This document shows, piece after piece, positions 6,142-12,835 of a stretch of 17,695 nucleotides of DNA. The notes beneath the pieces are model-generated. The model was given only the letters and a program-made list of their open reading frames with translations, did no database searches and was not told where the DNA came from. Made by a program: the position numbers and the translations under genes. How positions within the stretch are numbered: position 1 is the first letter of the stretch; every line of letters begins with the position of its first letter. The DNA is taken from NCBI GenBank assembly GCA_023392475.1, contig JAEVZA010000236.1:1-17695 (forward strand), in the 5' to 3' direction. This DNA is from Actinomycetes bacterium. GTDB lineage: Bacteria > Actinomycetota > Acidimicrobiia > Acidimicrobiales > Microtrichaceae.

Positions 6142-6974
6142 TGTCGCTGCTCCTCGGGTTGCTCGTCGCCGCCAGCTTCGGCACCGGCGACTTCTTCGGC
6201 GGCCTGTCGTCGCGGCGGCTCCCCACCCTGGTCGTGCTCGCCGTCGCGCAGTCGTGCGCGCTCGTGGGCGCGGTCGTCGTGGCGCTCCTCGCCGGCGGCA
6301 GCCCGTCGGGCGCCGACCTGCTGACCGGGGCGGTCGCCGGGCTGCTCAACGTCGCCGCCGTCGGGTGCCTCTACCGCGGCCTCGCGGTCGGGCGCATCGG
6401 CGTGGTGGCGCCCATCGCCGCCGTGATCGGCGCGGTGATCCCCGTGGCGTGGGGACTGGCGACGGGTGAGCGACCCGGCGTCCTCGCGCTCGTCGGCGTG
6501 GCGCTCGCCGTCGGCGCGGCCGGGCTCATCAGCACCGACGCGGAGGAGTCCGAGGGCGGACCGGACCGCCGTGCCCTCCTGCTCGCCGTGGGCGCCGGCG
6601 TCGGGTTCGGGTCCTCGTTCGTCTGCTTCGCGCTGACGGCGCACGACTCCGGGGCCTGGCCGGTGCTCACCGCTCGGGTCGCGGCCGTCATCGGTGTCGG
6701 GCTCGTCCTCCTGGTCACGCGGACCCGGCCGACGTGGGCGCCGGGGCCCGGTGGCCAGGCGGTCGCGGCCGGCCTGCTCGACGTCACCGCGACCGCCCTC
6801 CTGCTGGTGGCGGTGCGGTCCGGGCTGGCGGCCGTCGTCGCCCCCGTGGCCTCGCTGGCTCCGGGCTTCACGGTGGCGCACGCGCGGTGGTACCTCCACG
6901 AGCGCGCGGGCCGCCTGCAGGTCGTCGGCCTCGCGGTGGCGCTCGTCGGCCTCGCCCTCATCGCGAGCGGCTGA
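6141..6974 (+). CDS. EamA/DMT-family transporter
   Basis: The 277-residue protein is almost entirely hydrophobic, with about ten predicted membrane helices in two EamA-like halves separated by a short acidic stretch (STDAEESEGGPDRR) near residues 133-146. The start MSLLLGLLVAASFGTGDFFG resembles DMT permeases of actinobacteria, as does LYRGLAVGRIGVVAPIAAVI. Such proteins export or import small metabolites; specificity cannot be read from sequence. The ATG shares one base with the stop codon of the hydrolase-oxidoreductase fusion (TGATG), so the two are almost certainly co-transcribed and coupled. The transporter may move the substrate or product of that fusion enzyme. Confidence 0.82.
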   Translation: MSLLLGLLVAASFGTGDFFGGLSSRRLPTLVVLAVAQSCALVGAVVVALLAGGSPSGADLLTGAVAGLLNVAAVGCLYRGLAVGRIGVVAPIAAVIGAVIPVAWGLATGERPGVLALVGVALAVGAAGLISTDAEESEGGPDRRALLLAVGAGVGFGSSFVCFALTAHDSGAWPVLTARVAAVIGVGLVLLVTRTRPTWAPGPGGQAVAAGLLDVTATALLLVAVRSGLAAVVAPVASLAPGFTVAHARWYLHERAGRLQVVGLAVALVGLALIASG

Positions 6975-6978
6975 CTGG

Positions 6979-6984
6979 CAGACT
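6979..6984 (+). promoter_or_regulatory. Weak candidate -10 box for the Gfo/Idh/MocA gene
   Basis: CAGACT lies eight bases before the GTG start and there is no Shine-Dalgarno in the 18-bp gap. It departs from TANNNT at the first position. It would allow leaderless transcription in addition to read-through from the transporter gene. Confidence 0.3.
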
Positions 6985-6992
6985 CGGCCGCC

Positions 6993-8081
6993 GTGCCGAC
7001 GCCGCTGCCGATCTCCCGCCCGCTCCGAGTCGCCGTGGTCGGCCTCGGCCAGATCGCCGAGCTGGTCGTGCCGACGTACCTCGAGCGCGACGACGTCGAG
7101 GTCGTCGCGCTGTGCGACCCGGAGCCCGAGGCCGTCGCCCGCTGGGCGGCACGCTGCCCCGGGGCCGCCACGGCCGGTTCCGTCGCCGAGCTGCTCGCCG
7201 CCGCCCGCGGGATCGACGTCGTCGACGTGCTCGTGCCGACGCCGCTCCACGAGGCCGTCGTGACCGAGGTGCTGGCGGCCGGCCACCACGTGCAGGTGCA
7301 GAAGCCGATCGCCCGCGACCTCGCCGGCGCCGACCGGATGCTCGCCGCCGTGCCGACCGGCGGGCTGCTCCGCGTGCTCGAGGACTACGTCTTCTTCCCG
7401 CCGCTCGTGCGGATGAAGGAGCTGCTCGACGCCGGCGAGATCGGCGACCCCGTCGGGGCCCACATGAAGATCGTGGCGACCGGTCGGGGCGGCTGGGACC
7501 TCCCCGAGTCCAGCCTGCGGTGGCAGTTCGAGCAGGCCGAGGACGGCCGGGGGATGATGGTCTTCGACCACGGGTGGCACCAGTTCGCGATCGCGTCCTG
7601 GTTGTTCGGTCCCATCCGCCGGGTGTTCGCCTGGCTCGGCCGCACCGAGATCGTGCCGGGCATCGCGATGGACGCCCCGTCGACCCTGGTGTGGGAGCAC
7701 GAGTCCGGCGTCCGGGCGGTCCTCGACATCGGCTTCGCGGTCGACACGTACTTCCGGTCGTCGCACTACACGGGCGACGAGCGGGTCGAGGTCACCGGCA
7801 CGCGCGGCTACCTCCGCACCAACCGCATCAGCGCGCAGGGGGTGCAGGAGCCCGCGCTCGTGATGTACCGGGACGGCGAGACGCGGGGCTACCACGACCT
7901 GGACGACCGGCCGCCCGACGCGTTCCGCGCGTCGACCGCGCACGCCGTCGCCCTGTTCCGCGGGGAGGCGCCCGCACCCGTCATGTCCGGCGAGGAGGCC
8001 CGCCACGTGCTGGCCGCGCTGACGGCCGCGCTCGAGTCGGACCGCACGGGGCGCGCGGTCGACGTGTCGTCGGTGGGCTGA
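6993..8081 (+). CDS. Gfo/Idh/MocA-family NAD(P)-dependent oxidoreductase
   Basis: The 362-residue protein has the standard two-domain layout. A Rossmann fold opens with VAVVGLGQIAE (residues 13-23) and contains LVPTPLHEAVV. The family Lys104 sits in VQKP, corresponding to the EKP motif with Glu replaced by Gln. The C-terminal catalytic domain has Asp192 and His196 in FDHGWHQFAI, the usual active-site pair. Members oxidise or reduce sugars, inositols and related polyols, or cleave biliverdin-like substrates; the specific substrate is not visible. The length is typical. The start is GTG, 18 bp after the transporter stop, so it may share that operon or use its own weak promoter. It ends only 2 bp from the stop codon of the convergent isochorismatase-fold gene. 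Confidence 0.87.
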   Translation: MPTPLPISRPLRVAVVGLGQIAELVVPTYLERDDVEVVALCDPEPEAVARWAARCPGAATAGSVAELLAAARGIDVVDVLVPTPLHEAVVTEVLAAGHHVQVQKPIARDLAGADRMLAAVPTGGLLRVLEDYVFFPPLVRMKELLDAGEIGDPVGAHMKIVATGRGGWDLPESSLRWQFEQAEDGRGMMVFDHGWHQFAIASWLFGPIRRVFAWLGRTEIVPGIAMDAPSTLVWEHESGVRAVLDIGFAVDTYFRSSHYTGDERVEVTGTRGYLRTNRISAQGVQEPALVMYRDGETRGYHDLDDRPPDAFRASTAHAVALFRGEAPAPVMSGEEARHVLAALTAALESDRTGRAVDVSSVG

Positions 8082-8083
8082 GG

Positions 8084-8698
8084 TCAGGTGGTGGACCAGG
8101 CGGCGAGCAGGTCGTCGACCGTGGTCAGCGTCGCCACCACGGCGAGCGTGCTCCGCACCACCTCGTCGCCGTAGGCGGCGGGCACGCCGACGACCGCGTC
8201 GGTGGGCACCACGACGCGGTAGCCGAGGTCGGCGGCCGTCAGGCAGAGCCCGAGGACCCCGACGTTCAGCGACACGCCGCACGCGACGACGGTCGACGTC
8301 CCGAGCGAGCGAAGCAGGGGATCGAGGTCCGTGCCGGTGAACGGGGTCAGGCCGTGGGAGCGTGCGCTCACGAGGTCGCCCGACGTATCGCCCAGCTCGG
8401 GCACCGGGGCCACGGCGTCCGTGCCCTCCAGGATCTGGTCGGGGAGGCGGGTGAGCGCGGCGGCGAGGGGCGTGTTCGCGACCGTGCCCCGGCGGTCGGC
8501 GCGCCACCGTGCGACGGCGTGGACGACCGGCACGGAGGCGCCGCGGGCGCCGTCGACGAGCCGCCCGCACGCGGCCAGCGTCCCCCGCTCCGCGGCCGCG
8601 ATGGCGAGGTCGGGGAGCGTCGCGAGGTCGCCCACGACCCCGCGCTCGAGCTCCATCGTGACGACGGCGGCACCGTCGGGACCGGGCAGCTGGGGCAC
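8084..8698 (-). CDS. Isochorismatase-fold protein lacking the canonical catalytic triad
   Basis: The 204-residue protein follows the isochorismatase/cysteine-hydrolase fold: the first strand AAVVTMELERGVVGD, SVPVVHAVARWR, PFTGTDLDPLLRSLG, VVACGVSLNVGVLG and the closing GYRVVVPTDAVVGVP. Catalytic members carry Asp in the first strand, a Lys before the xFxGTxL motif and Cys in NVC. Here these positions read Thr14, a Ser/His region (SARSHGL) and Gly147. All three residues therefore seem to be replaced, which suggests a non-hydrolytic or differently working member. Glu16 might substitute for the Asp. The GTG start is preceded by TACCAT and six bases, so the mRNA is probably leaderless. It lies head-to-head with the Maf gene, 33 bp away. 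The fold is confident, the function unknown. Confidence 0.78.
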   Translation of the reverse strand: MPQLPGPDGAAVVTMELERGVVGDLATLPDLAIAAAERGTLAACGRLVDGARGASVPVVHAVARWRADRRGTVANTPLAAALTRLPDQILEGTDAVAPVPELGDTSGDLVSARSHGLTPFTGTDLDPLLRSLGTSTVVACGVSLNVGVLGLCLTAADLGYRVVVPTDAVVGVPAAYGDEVVRSTLAVVATLTTVDDLLAAWSTT

Positions 8699-8704
8699 GG
8701 CGGG

Positions 8705-8710
8705 ATGGTA
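8705..8710 (-). promoter_or_regulatory. Candidate leaderless -10 box for the isochorismatase-fold gene
   Basis: On the minus strand TACCAT is followed by CCCGCC and the GTG start. The six-base spacing puts transcription initiation at the start codon. Confidence 0.5.
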
Positions 8711-8717
8711 GCGGTGC

Positions 8718-8723
8718 CACACT
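8718..8723 (+). promoter_or_regulatory. Weak candidate -10 box for the Maf gene
   Basis: CACACT lies eight bases before the ATG at 8732 and no Shine-Dalgarno is present there. It is off-consensus at position one, so this is tentative. Confidence 0.3.
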
Positions 8724-8731
8724 CGGCGCCC

Positions 8732-9376
8732 ATGGCCGTCGAGGACCGCGGGGAGGAGGAGCAGGGCGGCGCGGTGGTGCTCGCGTCGGGCTCCGTGTAC
8801 CGCGCCCGCCTGCTGGCCGAGGCCGGCATCCCCGCCGAGGTGGACCCGCCCGACGTCGATGAGCGAGCGCTCGACGACGGCTTCCGGGCGCTCGGCGCCG
8901 AGGGGCACGCGCTCGACCTGGCGCGACGCAAGGCGCGGTCGGTCGCACCGCGCCACCCCGGGCGGACGGTCGTGGCCGGCGACCAGGTGGGCGTCGTCGA
9001 CCTCCCCGACGGTCCGCTCATGCTGGCGAAGCGGACGACCGAGGACGGCGCGGTGGAGCAGCTCCTGCACCTCTCGGGCACGACGCACCGCCTGGTCAAC
9101 GGCCTGGTCGTGGTCGGACCCGACGGCGCCGAGCACGACGGCGTCGACATCCAGGTCGTGACGATGCGGCGCTTCGACGAGGCGGAGGCGCGCGGCTACG
9201 TGCGCCGGTTCGAGCCGTACGACACGTCGGGCTCCTACCGCCTCGAGGACCAGGACGACATGGCCTCGGGCGCCGGGTTCGTCGTCGGGGTGGAGGGCGA
9301 GGACCGGTCGGGCGTGCTCGGCCTGCCGCTGCCGCTGCTCAGGCGGTTGCTCGACTCGGCTCGTCGGGCGCGGTGA
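8732..9376 (+). CDS. Maf/YceF-type nucleotide pyrophosphatase
   Basis: The 214-residue protein shows the Maf family order: VVLASGSVYRARLLAEAG (a variant of LASxSPRR), a LARRKARSV segment (LAxxKA), the catalytic VAGDQVGVV with Asp84, LHLSGTTHRLVNGLVV, and YVRRFEPYDTSGSYRLED before the closing GVLGLPLPLLRRLL. GDQV in place of GADT places it nearer the YceF group, which hydrolyses modified nucleotides such as 7-methyl-GTP, than the Maf dTTP/UTP group. It is a house-cleaning enzyme of the cytoplasm. The ATG at 8732 is chosen; adjacent GTG codons at 8774 and 8777 have a GGAGGAGG upstream, though at long spacing, and would give the length typical of the family. The 3' end overlaps the convergent GH3 gene by 38 bp. 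Confidence 0.82.
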   Translation: MAVEDRGEEEQGGAVVLASGSVYRARLLAEAGIPAEVDPPDVDERALDDGFRALGAEGHALDLARRKARSVAPRHPGRTVVAGDQVGVVDLPDGPLMLAKRTTEDGAVEQLLHLSGTTHRLVNGLVVVGPDGAEHDGVDIQVVTMRRFDEAEARGYVRRFEPYDTSGSYRLEDQDDMASGAGFVVGVEGEDRSGVLGLPLPLLRRLLDSARRAR

Positions 9377-11858
9377 CGGCCAGGGGCAGCACCGCGACGA
9401 CGTCGCGCGACGACCGCGCGACCCGCACGTCGAAGGCACCCGGCTCGACGGACCAGCCGCCGACGGCGGGGTCCCACGCCGCGAAGGAGCGGTGCCCGAG
9501 CGCCACGACGACGTCGGCGCGCTCACCGGGCTCGAGGTGGACCTTCGCGAACCCCCTGAGCTCCTGCGGCGGTCTGCGCAGCGTGCTCCGTGGATCCGAC
9601 ACGTAGACCTGCACCACCTCGGCGCCGGCGCGGTCGCCGGTGTTGGTGACCGGCACCACGACCTCGACCGTGCCACCCGCGTCGAGGTCGGCCACCGTGA
9701 GCTCGGACCGCGAGGTCGCCGGCGCGCCCCACTCGAACGTCGTGGTGGACAGCCCGTGCCCGAAGCAGAACGCGGGCTCGACGCCCTTGGCGTCGAAGCC
9801 GCGGTACCCCATGAACAGCTCCTCGCCGTACAGGACGCGGCCGTCCTCGCCCGGGTAGTTGAGGAACGACGGCCAGTCCTCCAACCGCCGGCCGATGGTG
9901 CTCGGCAACCGCCCCGAGGGTGCGGTCACCCCGAGGAGGACGTCGGCGACGGCGCCGGCCGTCTCCTGGCCGAGGTACCAGGTCTGCGCGAGCGCCGGTG
10001 CGCCCTCGAGGCCCGCCAGGTCGACCGGCGCGCCGGCGTTGACGAGCACGGCCGTGCGCGGGTTCGCGGCGACCACGGCGGCGACGAGCTCGGCCTGCCC
10101 GCCGGGCAGCGACAGGTCGGCGCGGTCCTCGCCCTCGGTCTCCCAGTCGGAGTTGAGGCCGACCACGACGACCGCGGCGTCGGCGGAGGCGGCGGCCGCG
10201 ACCGCGCGCTCGAACGCGTCGTCGGACAGCGGGGGGACGTAGCCGATCTGCAGCGCGCCCGCCGCGAGCCGCTCGAACGACACGTACTCGGCGACGAGCT
10301 CGCGCTCGTCACCGGCGCGGAGCTCCACGTCCGCCCGGATCTCCTCCGACCCGAGCCCGAAGAAGGAGGTGCCGGGTCGCCGGTCCTCGGTGTTGTCGAG
10401 GAGCACCTCGCCGCCGAGCAGCAGCCGGCCGGTCCCGCCGGTGACGAGCCCGAACGTGTGCGTGCCGGACTCCTCGGCGACGAACGTGGCGGTGGCGCGC
10501 ACCGAGAAGCCGCCCGAGGGCACGGCGTCGTCGTCGATCCACACCAGCCGGCTGCCGGCGTTGCGCTCCACGAGCACGGGCTCGCCGGCGAGCTCGCGGT
10601 TGTCGAAGTACTCGACGGAGATCCCGGTCGCGCCGTGCTCGGGCCGCGCCGGTCGCAGCTGGCGGGCCGGGATGGGCTGGGCGGTCCGCGTGGCGTCGAC
10701 GCCGCGTTCGTGCACGACCTCGACGCGGTCCCCGAGCGCGGCGCGCAACCCGTCCAGGATCGACTCCTCCCGGTGGAGGGCGACGGCCGCCGAGCCGCCG
10801 CCGAGCAGCGCGGTGGCGGCCGCGTTGGGCCCGATGACCGCGAGGCGCCGGAGGGTGCCGGGATCGAACGGGAGCACGGGAGCGCCGTCGACGGGGTCGT
10901 TGCGCAGCAGGACGATGGCCTCGGTCGCGGCCGCCCGCAGGACGGGCCGGTGCTCGGCGACCTCGGCGCTCGACTCGGGGACGCCGTCCTCGTTGCGGAG
11001 CATGCCCGTGCGCTCCGCCATCACGAGCAGTCGGCGCACCTGGTCGTCGAGCACCGACTCGTCGAGCTCACCGGCGCGGACCCGGTCCGCCAGCGCGGCG
11101 CCCATGTGCTTCGACGGCCCCGGCATCTCGAGGTCGAGGCCGCCGGCCGCGGAGGCGTCGCTCTGCGCACCCCACCAGTCGGAGATCACCGGTCCGGCGA
11201 AGCCCCACTCGCCCTTCAGCACCTCGCGCAGCAGCCAGGGGTGCTCCGCGCAGTAGGTGCCGTTCAACCGGTTGTACGCCGCCATCACCGCGGCCACGTC
11301 GGCCCGGGCGACCGCCGCCTCGAACGGCACGAGGTAGAGCTCGCGCAGCACGCGCTCGCCGACCTCCGACGAGATGGAGTGGCGCTCGAACTCGCTGTCG
11401 TTCGCCACGAGGTGCTTGATGCAGGCGCCGACGCCGGTGGACTGCACGCCCTCGACGTACGCGACCGCCAGCTCCGCGGTCAGGTGCGGGTCCTCGGAGA
11501 AGCACTCGAAGTTCCGACCGGCGAGCGGGGTGCGGTGGAGGTTGACGGTGGGAGCGAGCAGGACGTTCGCCCGCTTGGCGCGGGTCTCCTCGCCGAGGAC
11601 GGCCCCGACGCAGCGCACGAGGTCGGGGTTCCACGTCGCCCCGAGGGCCGTCCCGCAGGGAGCGCAGGCCGACGTGGAGCCCACCCAGCGGGCGCCACGG
11701 GCGCCGACGGGACCGTCCGTGACCTTGAGGGCCGGGAGCTCCACCCGCCCGACGGCGGGACCGTGCCACATGTCGACCCCTGCGGTGAGCGCCGCCTTCT
11801 CGTCGAGGCTGAGCTCGGCGAGGAGCTCGTCGATCCGTGTCACCTGGCCTCCGATCAC
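9339..11858 (-). CDS. GH3-family beta-glycosidase with PA14 insert
   Basis: The 839-residue protein has a GH3 N-terminal barrel at about residues 10-290: KVTDGPVG, NVLLAPTVNLHRTPLAGRNF, IKHLVAND with Lys148/His149, and nucleophile Asp227 in PVISDWWGAQ. The GH3 C-terminal domain is split by a PA14 domain (about 410-545, ISVEYFDNREL to QIGYVPP), as in Kluyveromyces-type beta-glucosidases. It resumes with VVVVGLNSDWETEGEDRADL, where Glu575 is the likely acid/base. A fibronectin III-like domain follows (about 720-820, PVTNTGDRAGAEVVQVYV). The PA14 insert usually shapes the aglycone subsite. No signal peptide is seen, so the enzyme is probably cytoplasmic. The start is GTG at 11858; a second GTG five codons in (11843) has GGAGG four bases upstream and may be the real start. 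Confidence 0.9.
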   Translation of the reverse strand: MIGGQVTRIDELLAELSLDEKAALTAGVDMWHGPAVGRVELPALKVTDGPVGARGARWVGSTSACAPCGTALGATWNPDLVRCVGAVLGEETRAKRANVLLAPTVNLHRTPLAGRNFECFSEDPHLTAELAVAYVEGVQSTGVGACIKHLVANDSEFERHSISSEVGERVLRELYLVPFEAAVARADVAAVMAAYNRLNGTYCAEHPWLLREVLKGEWGFAGPVISDWWGAQSDASAAGGLDLEMPGPSKHMGAALADRVRAGELDESVLDDQVRRLLVMAERTGMLRNEDGVPESSAEVAEHRPVLRAAATEAIVLLRNDPVDGAPVLPFDPGTLRRLAVIGPNAAATALLGGGSAAVALHREESILDGLRAALGDRVEVVHERGVDATRTAQPIPARQLRPARPEHGATGISVEYFDNRELAGEPVLVERNAGSRLVWIDDDAVPSGGFSVRATATFVAEESGTHTFGLVTGGTGRLLLGGEVLLDNTEDRRPGTSFFGLGSEEIRADVELRAGDERELVAEYVSFERLAAGALQIGYVPPLSDDAFERAVAAAASADAAVVVVGLNSDWETEGEDRADLSLPGGQAELVAAVVAANPRTAVLVNAGAPVDLAGLEGAPALAQTWYLGQETAGAVADVLLGVTAPSGRLPSTIGRRLEDWPSFLNYPGEDGRVLYGEELFMGYRGFDAKGVEPAFCFGHGLSTTTFEWGAPATSRSELTVADLDAGGTVEVVVPVTNTGDRAGAEVVQVYVSDPRSTLRRPPQELRGFAKVHLEPGERADVVVALGHRSFAAWDPAVGGWSVEPGAFDVRVARSSRDVVAVLPLAVTAPDEPSRATA

Positions 11859-11880
11859 CGTCCCCGACGGACGTGCGGGC

Positions 11881-11886
11881 TACAGT
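11881..11886 (+). promoter_or_regulatory. Candidate -10 box for the 11960-12750 gene pair
   Basis: TACAGT fits TANNNT and lies about 74 bases before the ATG at 11960. A GACCCG/CGGGTC inverted repeat (11893-11910) would be at the very 5' end of the transcript. No clear -35 box is seen. Confidence 0.35.
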
Positions 11887-11959
11887 TTCGCCGACCCGTG
11901 GGGGCGGGTCACACGGGGTCGACCTCGGTCGGTCCCGGGCGACCGGGTAGGGGGCGAAG

Positions 11960-12256
11960 ATGGATCGCTACCAGATGGTGCGGCTCGCGCAGCTGGTGTT
12001 CGCACTCGGGCTGATGTTCGCGGCGTTCTCCGTGGGCATCGCGGTCGGCTGGTTCGTGTGGGGCCGTCGCTCCCGGAGCGAGCCGGATCCGCTGCGCGCC
12101 GTGCCGACGCCGGAGCCGGTGCTGCCCCGGGTGGTCAACCGGGACCTCTTCTCGCCCGACGCGGAGGGCGACCAGCCCATCGACGTCACGGTCGCGACCT
12201 TCGCACCGGCGGAGCTGGGCGCCGGCTCCTCCTCCGGCGCGAAGGTGTCCCCATGA
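11960..12256 (+). CDS. Small single-pass membrane protein of unknown function
   Basis: This 98-residue protein has one clear hydrophobic helix near residues 9-34 (LAQLVFALGLMFAAFSVGIA and following), then a basic RRSRS stop-transfer. A Pro/Glu-rich soluble tail ends in GAGSSSGAKVSP. The positive charges after the helix suggest that the tail is cytoplasmic. A purine-rich stretch (GGTAGGGGGCGAAG) immediately before the ATG acts as the ribosome binding site. Its TGA overlaps the next ATG as ATGA, which implies translational coupling to the NTF2-like gene. I do not recognise a family. Confidence 0.7.
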   Translation: MDRYQMVRLAQLVFALGLMFAAFSVGIAVGWFVWGRRSRSEPDPLRAVPTPEPVLPRVVNRDLFSPDAEGDQPIDVTVATFAPAELGAGSSSGAKVSP

Positions 12257-12750
12257 CACCTGACGACCTCGTCGAGATGGAGCTGATCAAGCGGGTGAAG
12301 TACGCGTACCTGCGCTGCCTGGACCAGAAGGACTGGGCCGGCCTCGAGGACGTGCTCGCCGAGGACGCCACGGCGTCCTACAGCGGCGGGAAGTACACCT
12401 ACACGGGGCGCGACGAGATCGTGGGGTTCATCTCCCGCAACATGGGTCGCGAGGCCTTCCACTCGAGCCACCGGGTCCACCACCCGGAGATCACCCTCGT
12501 GGACGCGGAGCACGCGACCGCCACGTGGGCGCTCGAGGACACGGTGCTCGACACGGACTGGAACTTCCTGCTCGGGGGCGCGGCGTTCTACGAGGACCGC
12601 TACCGCAAGGTGGACGGCCGGTGGCGCATCGAGCACACCGGCTACCGCCGCAGCTTCGAGTACATGCTGCCGACGGCGACCCTCGAGGGCTTCTCCGTCA
12701 CGGCCAGCTGGTGGGCGACCGACGGTCGGAGCGAGCTGCCCGTCGGCTGA
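12253..12750 (+). CDS. NTF2/SnoaL-like protein (bile-acid 7-alpha-dehydratase-like)
   Basis: The 165-residue protein has the cone-shaped SnoaL_4/NTF2-like pattern: an N-terminal helix with KYAYLRCLDQKDWAGLEDVL, EDATASYSGGKYTYTGRDEI, a SSHRVHHPEITLVDAEHATA strand pair, and the final FYEDRYRKVDGRWRIEHTGY sheet. Tyr19, Asp24/Asp27 and His77 occupy positions like those of active-site Tyr-Asp-His in the dehydratase subgroup. It may thus be an enzyme (dehydratase, isomerase or cyclase) rather than a binding protein, but the substrate is not evident. It starts inside the preceding membrane-protein gene (ATGA) and is 85 bp upstream of the amidohydrolase gene, which has its own promoter. Confidence 0.78.
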   Translation: MTPDDLVEMELIKRVKYAYLRCLDQKDWAGLEDVLAEDATASYSGGKYTYTGRDEIVGFISRNMGREAFHSSHRVHHPEITLVDAEHATATWALEDTVLDTDWNFLLGGAAFYEDRYRKVDGRWRIEHTGYRRSFEYMLPTATLEGFSVTASWWATDGRSELPVG

Positions 12751-12757
12751 GCCGACG
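12741..12757 (+). terminator. Hairpin with the stop codon as its loop
   Basis: CGTCGGC, TGA, GCCGACG form a perfect seven-bp stem whose three-base loop is the stop codon of the NTF2-like gene. No T-run follows. It may act as a terminator or mRNA 3' stabiliser, or slow the terminating ribosome. Confidence 0.35.
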
Positions 12758-12780
12758 CCGGTGACCCGGCCCCCCGCTGG

Positions 12781-12786
12781 TACCAT
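12781..12786 (+). promoter_or_regulatory. Candidate -10 box of the amidohydrolase gene
   Basis: TACCAT fits the TANNNT consensus and its last base is the first base of the operator palindrome at 12786-12802. The expected transcription start at about 12793 falls in the palindrome centre, leaving a leader of about 43 bases. Confidence 0.5.
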
Positions 12787-12802
12787 CTGACGACCCGTCA
12801 GA
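12786..12802. promoter_or_regulatory. Perfect TetR-type operator palindrome
   Basis: TCTGACG-ACC-CGTCAGA is a perfect inverted repeat with seven-base arms and a three-base spacer, the geometry typical of TetR-family operators in actinobacteria. It overlaps the -10 box and the predicted transcription start of the amidohydrolase gene, so a repressor bound here would block initiation. No TetR gene is present in the window. Confidence 0.6.
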
Positions 12803-12835
12803 AACGGGACCGTCGTCCCCGGGAGGAGCCGAACG

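Noticed and set aside
5328..8948. Minus-strand frame of over 1200 codons
   Set aside because: It runs antisense across four well-supported genes; composition is typical of a GC-driven shadow frame.
9492..12014. Plus-strand frame of 840 codons opposite the GH3 gene
   Set aside because: Its length matches the GH3 gene on the other strand and the translation lacks any domain, while the minus strand has complete GH3 catalytic motifs.
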